Origin: DASSZN01 sp035702805
GTDB lineage: Bacteria; Chloroflexota; Chloroflexia; Thermomicrobiales; Thermomicrobiaceae
Assembly: GCA_035702805.1 (NCBI GenBank)
Contig: DASSZN010000200.1
Span: 1 to 5,820, forward strand
DNA length: 5,820 bases
Direction of reading: 5' to 3'
Position numbers and translations under genes: made by a program. A model generated the notes under the pieces. It was not told the DNA's origin. It ran no database searches and worked only from the letters and a program-made list of their open reading frames with translations. Positions 1 to 4,862 of the stretch are shown here, one piece after another. Every line of letters begins with the position of its first letter. Position 1 is the first letter of the stretch.

Positions 1-2
1 CG

Positions 3-194
3 ACGATCACCTACCGGGAGTCGCTCGCGCTGTTCGGCTACCCGCTCTCCGAGCCGTTCACCGACCCCACGACCGGCTACGTCACGCAGTACTTCGAGCG
101 GGCGGTGTTCGAGTACCACCCGAACAACCCGGACCCGTACACGGTCGAACTGCAGCTGCTCGGCGACAACCTGCTCCGGGCGAGGGGGTGGTAG
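3..194 (+). CDS. C-terminal end of a surface-type protein (partial, 5' end outside window)
   Basis: The reading frame is open from the left edge and ends at TAG 192-194, giving 63 visible residues; the start lies outside the window. Residues 12-19 read GYPLSEPF, residues 29-40 read QYFERAVFEYHP, then NNPDPYTVELQLLG. I recognise this as the C-terminal unit common in secreted or surface proteins of Thermomicrobia-like Chloroflexota, where it often follows a catalytic or repeat region. The function of the unit is not known to me, and the upstream part that would name the protein is missing. Codons end mostly in G or C, as in the other genes here. The protein stops about nine residues after the unit (ends RARGW), so the end looks natural rather than truncated. 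A hairpin starts 15 bp after the stop. A related unit occurs in the gene at the right edge. Confidence 0.75.
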   Translation, partial: TITYRESLALFGYPLSEPFTDPTTGYVTQYFERAVFEYHPNNPDPYTVELQLLGDNLLRARGW

Positions 195-208
195 GCGGCG
201 GACGGCGG

Positions 209-257
209 CGCATTGACGGGTTCAATGCGGAGTCCCCGACGCGGCAGCGGGGGCTCC
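209..257. terminator. Tandem hairpins between convergent genes, candidate bidirectional terminator
   Basis: Two inverted repeats abut here. The first has 8-bp perfect arms CGCATTGA (209-216) and TCAATGCG (222-229) around a 5-base loop. The second has 10-bp arms GGAGTCCCCG (229-238) and CGGGGGCTCC (248-257) with one G-T pair and a 9-base loop. A third, 6-bp stem (CGGCTC 257-262 with GAGCCG 274-279) reaches almost to the thioesterase stop. Position between the 3' ends of two converging genes supports transcription termination. No T-run follows on either strand, so termination is an inference from structure and location. Confidence 0.5.
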
Positions 258-280
258 GGCTCCCGGGGACGGCGAGCCGC

Positions 281-721
281 TCAGCGGCTGAGCCCTTCAT
301 AGTCCGCCACCGCCGCGCGGATCCACTCCGGGATCGGCCTGGCGCGGCCGGTATCGCGGTCGAAGTTCACCGACACCAGCCGGCCGCGGCAGAGGGGAGC
401 GCCGGTTCCGGCCAGGTTCGCCTGCAGCACGTAGGTGATGCTCGCGTTGCCGACCCGCTCCGCCCGCACGCCGACCTCGACCACGTCGTCGAGCCGCGCC
501 GACCCGGCGTAGTCCACCTCGACGTGGGCGAAGACCGCGTCGAACTCGCGGGTGCGCTCCGTCTCGGCGACGAAGATCCCGAGCGCGCGGTAGTACTCGT
601 GCAGAGCGGTCTCGAAGTACTCCAGGTAGACGGCGAAGTAGACGATATCCTGCCGGTCGACGTCCCGGTAGCGCACCTGCAGCGGGTAGCGGAACCGGAA
701 CTCCTCGCGCCCCTCCATCAT
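281..721 (-). CDS. Acyl-CoA thioesterase, hotdog fold, 4-hydroxybenzoyl-CoA thioesterase (4HBT) family
   Basis: This is a 146-residue protein, the normal length for a single-domain cytoplasmic hotdog thioesterase that hydrolyses acyl-CoA thioesters to free acid and CoA. The signature is at residues 17-37: VRYRDVDRQDIVYFAVYLEY followed by FE, matching the family pattern V-R-x-x-D-x-D-x-x-G-x-V-x-x-x-x-Y-x-x-x-F-E. D22 aligns with the catalytic Asp of Pseudomonas 4-hydroxybenzoyl-CoA thioesterase; the usual Gly after it is Asp here (D25). The middle part (FAHVEVDYAGSARLDDVVEV) and the 'LCRGRLVSVNFDRDTGRARPIPE' type ending, split around residues 111-132, follow the standard fold order. The start at 721 is chosen because GGGGAGGGA lies 4-12 bases upstream; a second ATG follows at once (718), and an ATG at 745 would overlap recX. 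It lies 13 bp after recX and is probably cotranscribed. The substrate cannot be told from sequence. Confidence 0.88.
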   Translation of the reverse strand: MMEGREEFRFRYPLQVRYRDVDRQDIVYFAVYLEYFETALHEYYRALGIFVAETERTREFDAVFAHVEVDYAGSARLDDVVEVGVRAERVGNASITYVLQANLAGTGAPLCRGRLVSVNFDRDTGRARPIPEWIRAAVADYEGLSR

Positions 722-724
722 CCG

Positions 725-733
725 TCCCTCCCC
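725..733 (-). promoter_or_regulatory. Shine-Dalgarno site of the thioesterase gene
   Basis: On the minus strand GGGGAGGGA stands three bases (CGG) before ATG 721, with the GGAGG core ending five bases before it. This decides the start at 721 over the in-frame ATG at 745. The same nine bases precede the aminotransferase gene. Confidence 0.7.
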
Positions 734-734
734 G

Positions 735-1409
735 TCACTCCTCATCGAGCGGGAGTTCGTCATCGTCCCCTCCGAGCGCCGCCGCCAGCACCGGGCGCAC
801 CACGTCCCAGCCGTAGCCCCGCCGCTGAAGGAAGCTGGCCAGCCGCCGCCGCTGCGTCGCCTCGTCCAGCCCCCGCAGCGACGCGAGGCGCTTGCGCGCC
901 AGGTCCAGCGCCGCCGGCAGTTCGTCGCCCCCAGTCGCGTCGACCGCCTGGCGCGCCACCTCGGCGTCGACACCCTTCGCGCGCAGCTCCGACTCGAGCA
1001 GCCGTCGCCCCCGGGGCTGGTGCTCCTCGCGGTTCTCGACCCACAGCCGCGCGAACTCCGCGTCGTCGAGGTACCGCCAGCCCTCGAGCTTCGCGATCGC
1101 GGCGTCCGCCGCGGCGTCGGAGAACCCGCGCCGGCGCAGGCGGCGTCGCACCTCCTGGCGCGCGCGCGGTCGGTACGCCAGGAACTGCAGCGCCGCCTGG
1201 GTCGCCCGCTCCGCCTCCTCGGCGGCCAGCACCTGCGCGACATCGGCCTCGGAGAGCTCCCGGCCGACGCTGAGCCCGTGCGCGGCCGCGACCAGCTTGC
1301 CGGTGCCGAACGCGAACGCACCGTCGATGAAGACGTTGACGCGCTCCGGGTCGTGCGCCTGACCGGTGATCTCGGTAATACGACCGGAACGGATGTTCGC
1401 GTCGTCCAT
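735..1409 (-). CDS. recX: RecX regulatory protein (RecA inhibitor)
   Basis: This 224-residue protein matches RecX, a small helical protein that binds RecA filaments and limits recombination and SOS induction in the cytoplasm. Residues 10-60 (ITEITGQ...VNVFIDGAFAFGTG...GLSVGRELSEADV) match the N-terminal extension found in longer RecX proteins such as that of Bacillus. Then come the three-helix repeats: residues 68-110 with 'AYRPRARQEVRRRLRRRGFS', residues 111-158 with 'YLDDAEFARLWVENR', 'PRGRRLLESELRAKGVD' and 'VARQAV', and residues 163-212 with 'RRRLASFLQRRGYGWDVV'. These are the RecX hallmarks. The C-terminus is acidic (DDDELPLDEE). The start ATG 1409 is the only one in good agreement with the family; the frame stays open to 1754, but that would cover the divergent gene. 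There is no clear Shine-Dalgarno, and a -10-like box sits six bases upstream, so the message may be leaderless. recA is not adjacent. Confidence 0.92.
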   Translation of the reverse strand: MDDANIRSGRITEITGQAHDPERVNVFIDGAFAFGTGKLVAAAHGLSVGRELSEADVAQVLAAEEAERATQAALQFLAYRPRARQEVRRRLRRRGFSDAAADAAIAKLEGWRYLDDAEFARLWVENREEHQPRGRRLLESELRAKGVDAEVARQAVDATGGDELPAALDLARKRLASLRGLDEATQRRRLASFLQRRGYGWDVVRPVLAAALGGDDDELPLDEE

Positions 1410-1415
1410 GCGCCC

Positions 1416-1424
1416 AGTATGCCA
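1416..1424 (-). promoter_or_regulatory. Candidate extended -10 promoter of recX, possibly leaderless
   Basis: The minus strand reads TGGCATACT, that is TGn plus CATACT, close to the bacterial extended -10 TGnTATAAT. Its 3' end is only six bases from the recX ATG, so transcription would begin at or beside the start codon. This agrees with the absence of a good Shine-Dalgarno. No clear -35 is seen (GCAACC at 1444-1439, 17-bp spacing). Confidence 0.4.
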
Positions 1425-1458
1425 GACGGCGGCGCGGCGGTTGCGTGGCGGAGCGCGA

Positions 1459-1467
1459 TGGTAGGAT
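1459..1467 (+). promoter_or_regulatory. Candidate extended -10 promoter of the DUF218 gene
   Basis: TGGTAGGAT reads as TGn plus TAGGAT. A start of transcription about seven bases later (near 1474) would leave GGGGAG (1481-1486) as ribosome-binding site. TTGCGT at 1441-1446 could be a -35, but the spacing of 15 is short. Confidence 0.4.
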
Positions 1468-1480
1468 TCGTCCGGACACA

Positions 1481-1486
1481 GGGGAG
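1481..1486 (+). promoter_or_regulatory. Ribosome-binding site supporting a TTG start
   Basis: GGGGAG lies 11 bases before TTG 1498. In this frame a TAG at 1462-1464 closes the upstream side and no ATG or GTG lies between that TAG and the membrane segment, so this site with the TTG is the best available initiation point. Confidence 0.45.
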
Positions 1487-1497
1487 CGGGTTCGTCG

Positions 1498-2169
1498 TTG
1501 TTCAGGTCATCGAGCGTCGGCGCGTTTCGCCCGCGCGGCACAACCCAACAGAGGCGCCGTCGCGTCACCGAGCAGACGCTCCTGCGGGGCGCGATCCTCC
1601 TCGCGGTCGTGCTTCTCGTCATCGGCGGGCTCGCCATCGGCTCGCTCTGGGTCGCGATCGTGAGCCAGGCGCGCCACGACGAGACCGCGCCGGCGGATGC
1701 CATCGTGGTCCTGGGCGCCGCGCAGTGGAATGGCCTGCCGTCGCCGATCTTCAAGGCCCGGCTCGACCACGCGCTGCGGCTCTACCGCGAGCACGAGGCG
1801 CCGCTGATCGTCCTCACCGGCGGCGTCGGTGACGGCTCCCGCTACGCCGAGGCCAACGTGGGGCGCGAGTACCTCATCGAGCAGGGCGTACCCGAGTCCG
1901 CCCTCGTCTCGGTTCCCCAGGGCAACACCACGCTCGAGAGCCTCATCCCGACGCGGGCAGCGCTGGCAGCCCGGGGCGCCACGAAGGTCCTCCTGGTGAG
2001 CGACCCGTTCCACATGTTCCGGTCCAAGCGGATGGCGGAGGACCTGGGGCTGACCGCGCTGGCGTCACCAACCCGGACCAGCCCGATTCGACCGGGCTCC
2101 CCGACCGAGTACGCCTACATGGCGCGCGAGGTCGCCGCCTACCTGGCCTACGTGTTCCTCAGGAAGTAA
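1498..2169 (+). CDS. DUF218/YdcF (SanA/ElyC-like) family membrane-anchored protein
   Basis: This 223-residue protein has a basic N-terminus (QQRRRR, 17-22), one membrane segment at about 33-55 (ILLAVVLLVIGGLAIGSLWV), then a DUF218 domain at 66-218. Domain motifs visible: DAIVVLGAAQ (67-76), VLTGGVGDG (105-113), the Glu-containing RYAEANVGREYL (115-126), PQGNTTLES (140-148, with the conserved N-T-x-E type element), and SDPFHMFRSKRM (168-179). E. coli relatives are YdcF (binds S-adenosylmethionine), SanA and ElyC, the latter two linked to envelope integrity. The basic N-terminus predicts the domain lies outside the cytoplasm. The role here is inferred to be envelope-related, with no reaction assigned. 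The start is TTG: upstream is closed at 1462 and the arginines and membrane segment follow directly. It is transcribed away from recX and converges with the aminotransferase gene 18 bp downstream. Confidence 0.85.
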   Translation: MFRSSSVGAFRPRGTTQQRRRRVTEQTLLRGAILLAVVLLVIGGLAIGSLWVAIVSQARHDETAPADAIVVLGAAQWNGLPSPIFKARLDHALRLYREHEAPLIVLTGGVGDGSRYAEANVGREYLIEQGVPESALVSVPQGNTTLESLIPTRAALAARGATKVLLVSDPFHMFRSKRMAEDLGLTALASPTRTSPIRPGSPTEYAYMAREVAAYLAYVFLRK

Positions 2170-2176
2170 CCGCCAA

Positions 2177-2199
2177 CCGCGCGAGCGCTAGGCGCGCGG
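2177..2199. terminator. GC hairpin between convergent genes
   Basis: Arms CCGCGCG (2177-2183) and CGCGCGG (2193-2199) form a perfect 7-bp stem around nine bases that contain the palindrome AGCGCT. It begins eight bases after the DUF218 stop and overlaps the last codons of the aminotransferase. Position suggests a shared terminator; no T-run is present. Confidence 0.35.
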
Positions 2200-3333
2200 C
2201 GCGGCCTCGCTCGCCAGCCGCTCGAAGAAGCGCGCGGTCACCGCGAGCCCCTCCTCGAAGTGTGCCGGGTCCTGGCCGAAGCCGATCCGCAGTCGCCCCT
2301 CGTAGCCGAAGGCCGAGCCCGGCGCGAGCATCACGCTCGCTTCCTCGGCGAGCCGATCCGCCAGCGCGAGCGACGGCAGGTCGAGGTGGTAGTGGAGCAG
2401 GCCGAGCAGGCCGCCGCGCGGCGGTTCCCAGTCGATGAGCCCCTCGCGCTGGTGGATCCAGCGCTCCAGGTAGGCCAGGTTGCGCGACGAGATGGCCCGC
2501 GTGCGCTCGAGGATGCGCTCGCGCTGCCGGATCGCGACCGTGGCCAGCCGGTCGTTAAGCTTGCCCGGACTGAGCGAGACGTAGTCGCGCAGGCCCCAGC
2601 AGGCGTCGACTACCTCGCGCGGCGCCGCCATCCAGCCGATCCGCAGCCCAGGCAGTCCGAACGGCTTGGACAGCGTGCCCACGCTGATGCCGCGCGGGCC
2701 GAGGTCGCGCACCGGCCCGGCGAGCGGCTCGCGCCCGGGCAGGGCCAGCCAGCGGTAGGCCTCGTCACCCAGCACCCAGGCGCCCGAGCGGCCGGCGATC
2801 GCGTACACGCGGGCCAGTTCCTCCGGCGAGAGGACGGCGCCGGTCGGGTTGTGCGGCGTGTTGATCACGATCATGCGCGTGCGCTCGGTGACCAGCCGCT
2901 CCAGTTCGTCGAGGTCGTAGCGGAAGCCGGACTCGGGCGTGAGGCGCCAGAGCGAGACCTCGCAGCCGATCGCGCGCGGCACGCTGAAGAGCTGCTGGTA
3001 CGCGGGGTGGACGGCGACGACGTGGTCGCCGGGATCGAGCAGCGCGTTAAAGAGGAGGTAGTTGGCCTCGATCGCGCCGGTCGTCACCAGGATCTCGTCG
3101 GGTCCGGTGTCGCGGTAGAGCGCGGCCAGCAGCTCGCGCAGCTCTGCCGTCCCGCGGGCCTCGCTGTAGCCCAGGCGCGTGTCGAGCGCCCGATCCAGCT
3201 CCGCCGGGTCGTCCGACAGCGCCAGCAGCTCGCGCACGCTGAGCGGCTGGATGCCGCTCTCGGCCAGGTCGTACCGGACGACCGTCTCCCAGCGCGTCAT
3301 CCAGCGCTCGAGCGCGAACGCCTCGATCTTCAT
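2188..3333 (-). CDS. PLP-dependent aminotransferase, class I/II (fold type I)
   Basis: This 381-residue protein is of full length for the AspB-like class I/II family, which moves amino groups between amino acids and 2-oxo acids in the cytoplasm. Landmarks in order: GYSEARGTAELRELLAALY (55-73); TTGAIEANYLL (84-94, phosphate-binding region); PAYQQL (110-115, with Y112 stacking position); NTPHNPTGAVLS (158-169, N162 contacting the cofactor); GDEAYRW (189-195, D190 and Y193); GTLSKPFGLPGLRIGW (219-234) with K223 as the Schiff-base lysine; and RLRIGFG (347-353) with R349 the expected carboxylate-binding arginine. All catalytic residues are present. The N-terminus MKIEAFALERWMT resembles a subgroup that also contains capreomycidine-synthase-like enzymes (VioD), so a reaction other than plain transamination is possible; the substrate is not determinable. 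The ATG start follows GGGGAGGGACG. It lies 40 bp downstream of the M50 gene on the same strand and is probably cotranscribed with it. Confidence 0.9.
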   Translation of the reverse strand: MKIEAFALERWMTRWETVVRYDLAESGIQPLSVRELLALSDDPAELDRALDTRLGYSEARGTAELRELLAALYRDTGPDEILVTTGAIEANYLLFNALLDPGDHVVAVHPAYQQLFSVPRAIGCEVSLWRLTPESGFRYDLDELERLVTERTRMIVINTPHNPTGAVLSPEELARVYAIAGRSGAWVLGDEAYRWLALPGREPLAGPVRDLGPRGISVGTLSKPFGLPGLRIGWMAAPREVVDACWGLRDYVSLSPGKLNDRLATVAIRQRERILERTRAISSRNLAYLERWIHQREGLIDWEPPRGGLLGLLHYHLDLPSLALADRLAEEASVMLAPGSAFGYEGRLRIGFGQDPAHFEEGLAVTARFFERLASEAAPRA

Positions 3334-3335
3334 CG

Positions 3336-3344
3336 TCCCTCCCC
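3336..3344 (-). promoter_or_regulatory. Shine-Dalgarno site of the aminotransferase gene
   Basis: GGGGAGGGA on the minus strand, two bases (CG) before ATG 3333, fixes the start. It is identical in sequence to the site in front of the thioesterase gene. Confidence 0.7.
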
Positions 3345-3373
3345 ACGCATGTGTCGACCGGCCCGACGTCCGC

Positions 3374-4231
3374 TCAGAGCACGTGCGCCGCCGCCAGCAT
3401 CGGCGACAGCTTGAGCAGCGCGAACCCGAGTGAGAGCGCGAGCCCGAAGTAGATCGCCGTCACGGTGAGCCGCTGCGGCAGCGGCACCTGGTAGTACGAC
3501 GCGTTCTGGCGCGAGCGCTTCCAGGCCGCCCACAGCTCCATGCCCCCGAAGACGACGATCAGGAACAGGATCGGCTCGGGGCGCCAGATCACCAGCGCGA
3601 CCAGCCCGACCAGGCCGAGCGCCCAGATCCAGCGTGAGATGGCCGCCACGGCGCGCCCGCCGTCCAGCGGCGGCACCGGCAGCAGATTGAACAGGTTCAG
3701 GAGCACGCCCAGGTAGGTCAGGGCCAGCCAGAGCGGCTGGTGATTGGCCTGGTAGACGGCCCAGGCGGCGATCGCCCCGAGCGTGCCCAGCACCGGGCCG
3801 GCGAGGCCGACGTAGGCCTCCATCAGCGCGTCCTTCGGCAGCTGCTTCATCCCGATGAAGGCGCCGAGGAAGGGGATGAAGATCGGCGCGCTGGCCTTGA
3901 CGCCGTAGCGCCGGAGCATGATGACGTGCCCCATCTCGTGGACGAAGATGAGCGCGACGATCCCGACGCCGAATTGCCAGCCGAAGAGCCAGGCATAGGC
4001 CCCGATGCTGATCAGGGCGGTCAGCACGGGCGCTACCAGCGGCAGCGCGAAGAGCAGCTTGAGCGGGATCAGCAGGTACTTGAGCTTTGCCAGCACTCCG
4101 CCGGCCGCTACCAGCGGTGCGAGCAGCCGGCGCCAGCGACTCTGCTTGCGGCGCGACGGAGCGCGCTCCGGCACGCCGGTTTCGGGATTCACCCGGTAGT
4201 CGGCGTCCAGCACGTTGTTCGGTTCGTACAC
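3374..4231 (-). CDS. M50 family (site-2-protease-like) integral membrane zinc metallopeptidase
   Basis: This 285-residue protein cuts, or is related to enzymes that cut, substrates within the membrane. The zinc-binding HEMGH is at 98-102 (H98, H102, catalytic E99) inside a hydrophobic stretch, and the second motif NLLPVPPLDGGR is at 182-193, whose D190 is the expected third zinc ligand. AGPVLGTLGA (144-153) is the conserved glycine-rich element. Further hydrophobic segments lie near 55-82, 86-105, 140-160, 167-184, 202-217, 220-236 and 257-275. There is no PDZ or CBS domain, so this is a minimal M50 (the SpoIVFB/YdiL-like compact type) with a hydrophilic basic N-terminus of about 36 residues. 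The start is GTG: GAGGA lies nine bases before it and no ATG is available in frame nearby. An 18-bp palindrome sits just upstream of the ribosome-binding site. The substrate is unknown; the downstream aminotransferase gives no clue. Confidence 0.9.
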   Translation of the reverse strand: MYEPNNVLDADYRVNPETGVPERAPSRRKQSRWRRLLAPLVAAGGVLAKLKYLLIPLKLLFALPLVAPVLTALISIGAYAWLFGWQFGVGIVALIFVHEMGHVIMLRRYGVKASAPIFIPFLGAFIGMKQLPKDALMEAYVGLAGPVLGTLGAIAAWAVYQANHQPLWLALTYLGVLLNLFNLLPVPPLDGGRAVAAISRWIWALGLVGLVALVIWRPEPILFLIVVFGGMELWAAWKRSRQNASYYQVPLPQRLTVTAIYFGLALSLGFALLKLSPMLAAAHVL

Positions 4232-4248
4232 CGTTGTCTATCCTCGGA

Positions 4249-4266
4249 GGCTCCGCGCGCGGAGCC
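4249..4266. repeat. 18-bp perfect palindrome upstream of the M50 gene
   Basis: GGCTCCGCGCGCGGAGCC reads the same on both strands. It ends three bases before the GAGGA ribosome-binding site (4241-4245) of the M50 gene on the minus strand. It may be a dimeric repressor operator or a 5'-leader hairpin that influences access to the ribosome-binding site. Neither is shown by sequence alone. Confidence 0.6.
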
Positions 4267-4287
4267 GCTGGCACCCGTCGCCGGGCG

Positions 4288-4310
4288 CGTTGAGTCGTCA
4301 AGGCTCAACG
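4288..4310. repeat. 7-bp inverted repeat in the M50 upstream region
   Basis: Arms CGTTGAG (4288-4294) and CTCAACG (4304-4310) are separated by nine bases, so the arm centres are 16 bp apart, about one and a half helical turns. It lies 57-79 bp upstream of the M50 GTG. It is a candidate operator; no match to a named regulator site is recognised. Confidence 0.45.
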
Positions 4311-4358
4311 ATACACCCGCGGGGGTACCCAGGCGAGTGCGGGGAGTCCAGGTGGGAT

Positions 4359-4397
4359 GCGGCCTGGCCCGAGAATCCCGGACCGGGCCCTGGCCGC
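4359..4397. terminator. Imperfect hairpin downstream of the 47-residue gene
   Basis: GCGGCCTGGCCCG (4359-4371) pairs with CGGGCCCTGGCCGC (4384-4397) with one mismatch and one bulged base, leaving a 12-base loop. It lies 29 bp after the stop of the small gene on the minus strand and before the M50 gene, which fits a terminator separating the two. There is no T-run, so confidence is low. Confidence 0.35.
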
Positions 4398-4425
4398 AGC
4401 TTCGGAGCCGTCAACCGTGGGTGGG

Positions 4426-4569
4426 TCAGGCGACGGGCGCGCCAACGATGTGCATTTGCGGCTGCCCGATCCACCACCACCGGTCAAAGAGCGGGTACGG
4501 GAGCCACGACCAGGTCATCTCGTGCCGGCACGGCAGGACCGTGAGGCGTTCGCTGTCCATCCTGTGCAT
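4426..4569 (-). CDS. Trp-rich 47-residue hypothetical small protein
   Basis: I do not recognise this protein. It has 47 residues beginning MHRMDSERLTVLPCRHEMTW. Five tryptophans fall at 20, 22 and 31-33, giving WSWLPYPLF (20-28) and DRWWWIGQPQMH (29-40), and it ends IVGAPVA. There is one cysteine (C14), no membrane helix and no signal peptide. Coding evidence is good for its size: the Shine-Dalgarno GGAGAGGAG ends six bases before ATG 4569, and about 43 of 47 codons end in G or C, like the neighbouring genes. An upstream in-frame GTG at 4614 exists but would place that ribosome-binding site inside the gene, so 4569 is preferred. It stands alone: 194 bp before the M50 start and more than 300 bp after the end of the surface protein gene. 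The function is unknown. The aromatic, proline-containing core could be a binding surface, but this is speculative. Confidence 0.65.
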   Translation of the reverse strand: MHRMDSERLTVLPCRHEMTWSWLPYPLFDRWWWIGQPQMHIVGAPVA

Positions 4570-4575
4570 CGATAG

Positions 4576-4584
4576 CTCCTCTCC
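4576..4584 (-). promoter_or_regulatory. Shine-Dalgarno site of the 47-residue gene
   Basis: GGAGAGGAG on the minus strand, with the AGGAG core six bases from ATG 4569, is one of the best-placed ribosome-binding sites in the window. It is the main support for calling the small gene and its start. Confidence 0.65.
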
Positions 4585-4717
4585 GGTCACTCGGTTTCGA
4601 GCGTCCGCGGCCACCCGACTCGACTCTGCGGCGCCGGGGTTTCACGACGCGGGGGGTTCCACCCCGAATCACCTGTCTATCTCGACACGGACCGGGGAAG
4701 GTCATCGTGGCGTACCG

Positions 4718-4755
4718 GAGGCCCGCGCCAGACAATCGTGACAGGCGCGGGCCTC
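4718..4755. terminator. 12-bp perfect inverted repeat, candidate terminator of the right-edge gene
   Basis: Arms GAGGCCCGCGCC (4718-4729) and GGCGCGGGCCTC (4744-4755) match perfectly across a 14-base loop (AGACAATCGTGACA). In RNA this is a very stable stem. It lies about 150 bp past the stop of the leftward surface protein gene and before the small gene, which suits termination. No T-run follows on the minus strand, so a role as regulator site or structured leader cannot be excluded. Confidence 0.5.
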
Positions 4756-4846
4756 GGGAAGGGAAGGGGATTGGTGCGGCGGGGGGACTCCGCCGTAGCC
4801 AAAGCGTAGAGCCTGGGCCTTACAGCACGCGTGAGCCGGAGTAATA

Positions 4847-4862
4847 CAAACCTTACGGTTTG
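4847..4862 (-). terminator. Short hairpin after the surface protein gene
   Basis: CAAACC and GGTTTG form a perfect 6-bp stem with a 4-base loop, followed on the minus strand by TATTAC. It lies about 40 bp after the TGA at 4903. It is a weak terminator candidate; the stem is short and the T content after it is modest. Confidence 0.35.

Noticed and set aside
188..1273. Long plus-strand open frame opposite the thioesterase and recX
   Set aside because: It mirrors two clearly recognised minus-strand genes, its product is Arg/Pro/Ala-rich with no family resemblance, and long antisense frames are expected at this GC content.
1410..1754. N-terminal extension of recX to an upstream start near 1754
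   Set aside because: The frame is open, but the added residues do not resemble RecX and would overlap the start of the well-supported divergent DUF218 gene.
2260..3414. 384-residue plus-strand open frame opposite the aminotransferase
   Set aside because: The minus-strand frame has all aminotransferase motifs in order; the plus frame is low-complexity Arg/Ala/Asp shadow coding.
4235..4242. Shared 8-mer GATAGACA (minus strand) upstream of M50 and at 4681-4674 upstream of the small gene
   Set aside because: It could be a common promoter or regulator element, but an 8-base match in about 600 bp is weak and its distances to the two starts differ greatly (4 versus 105 bp).
4570..4614. GTG start at 4614 for the Trp-rich small protein
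   Set aside because: It would add 15 residues and put the strong GGAGAGGAG site inside the coding sequence; the ATG at 4569 has the correct spacing.
3740..4741. 333-residue plus-strand open frame opposite M50 and the small gene
   Set aside because: It covers HEMGH/LDGG-containing M50 coding sequence on the other strand, has no ribosome-binding site or recognisable domain, and changes composition along its length.
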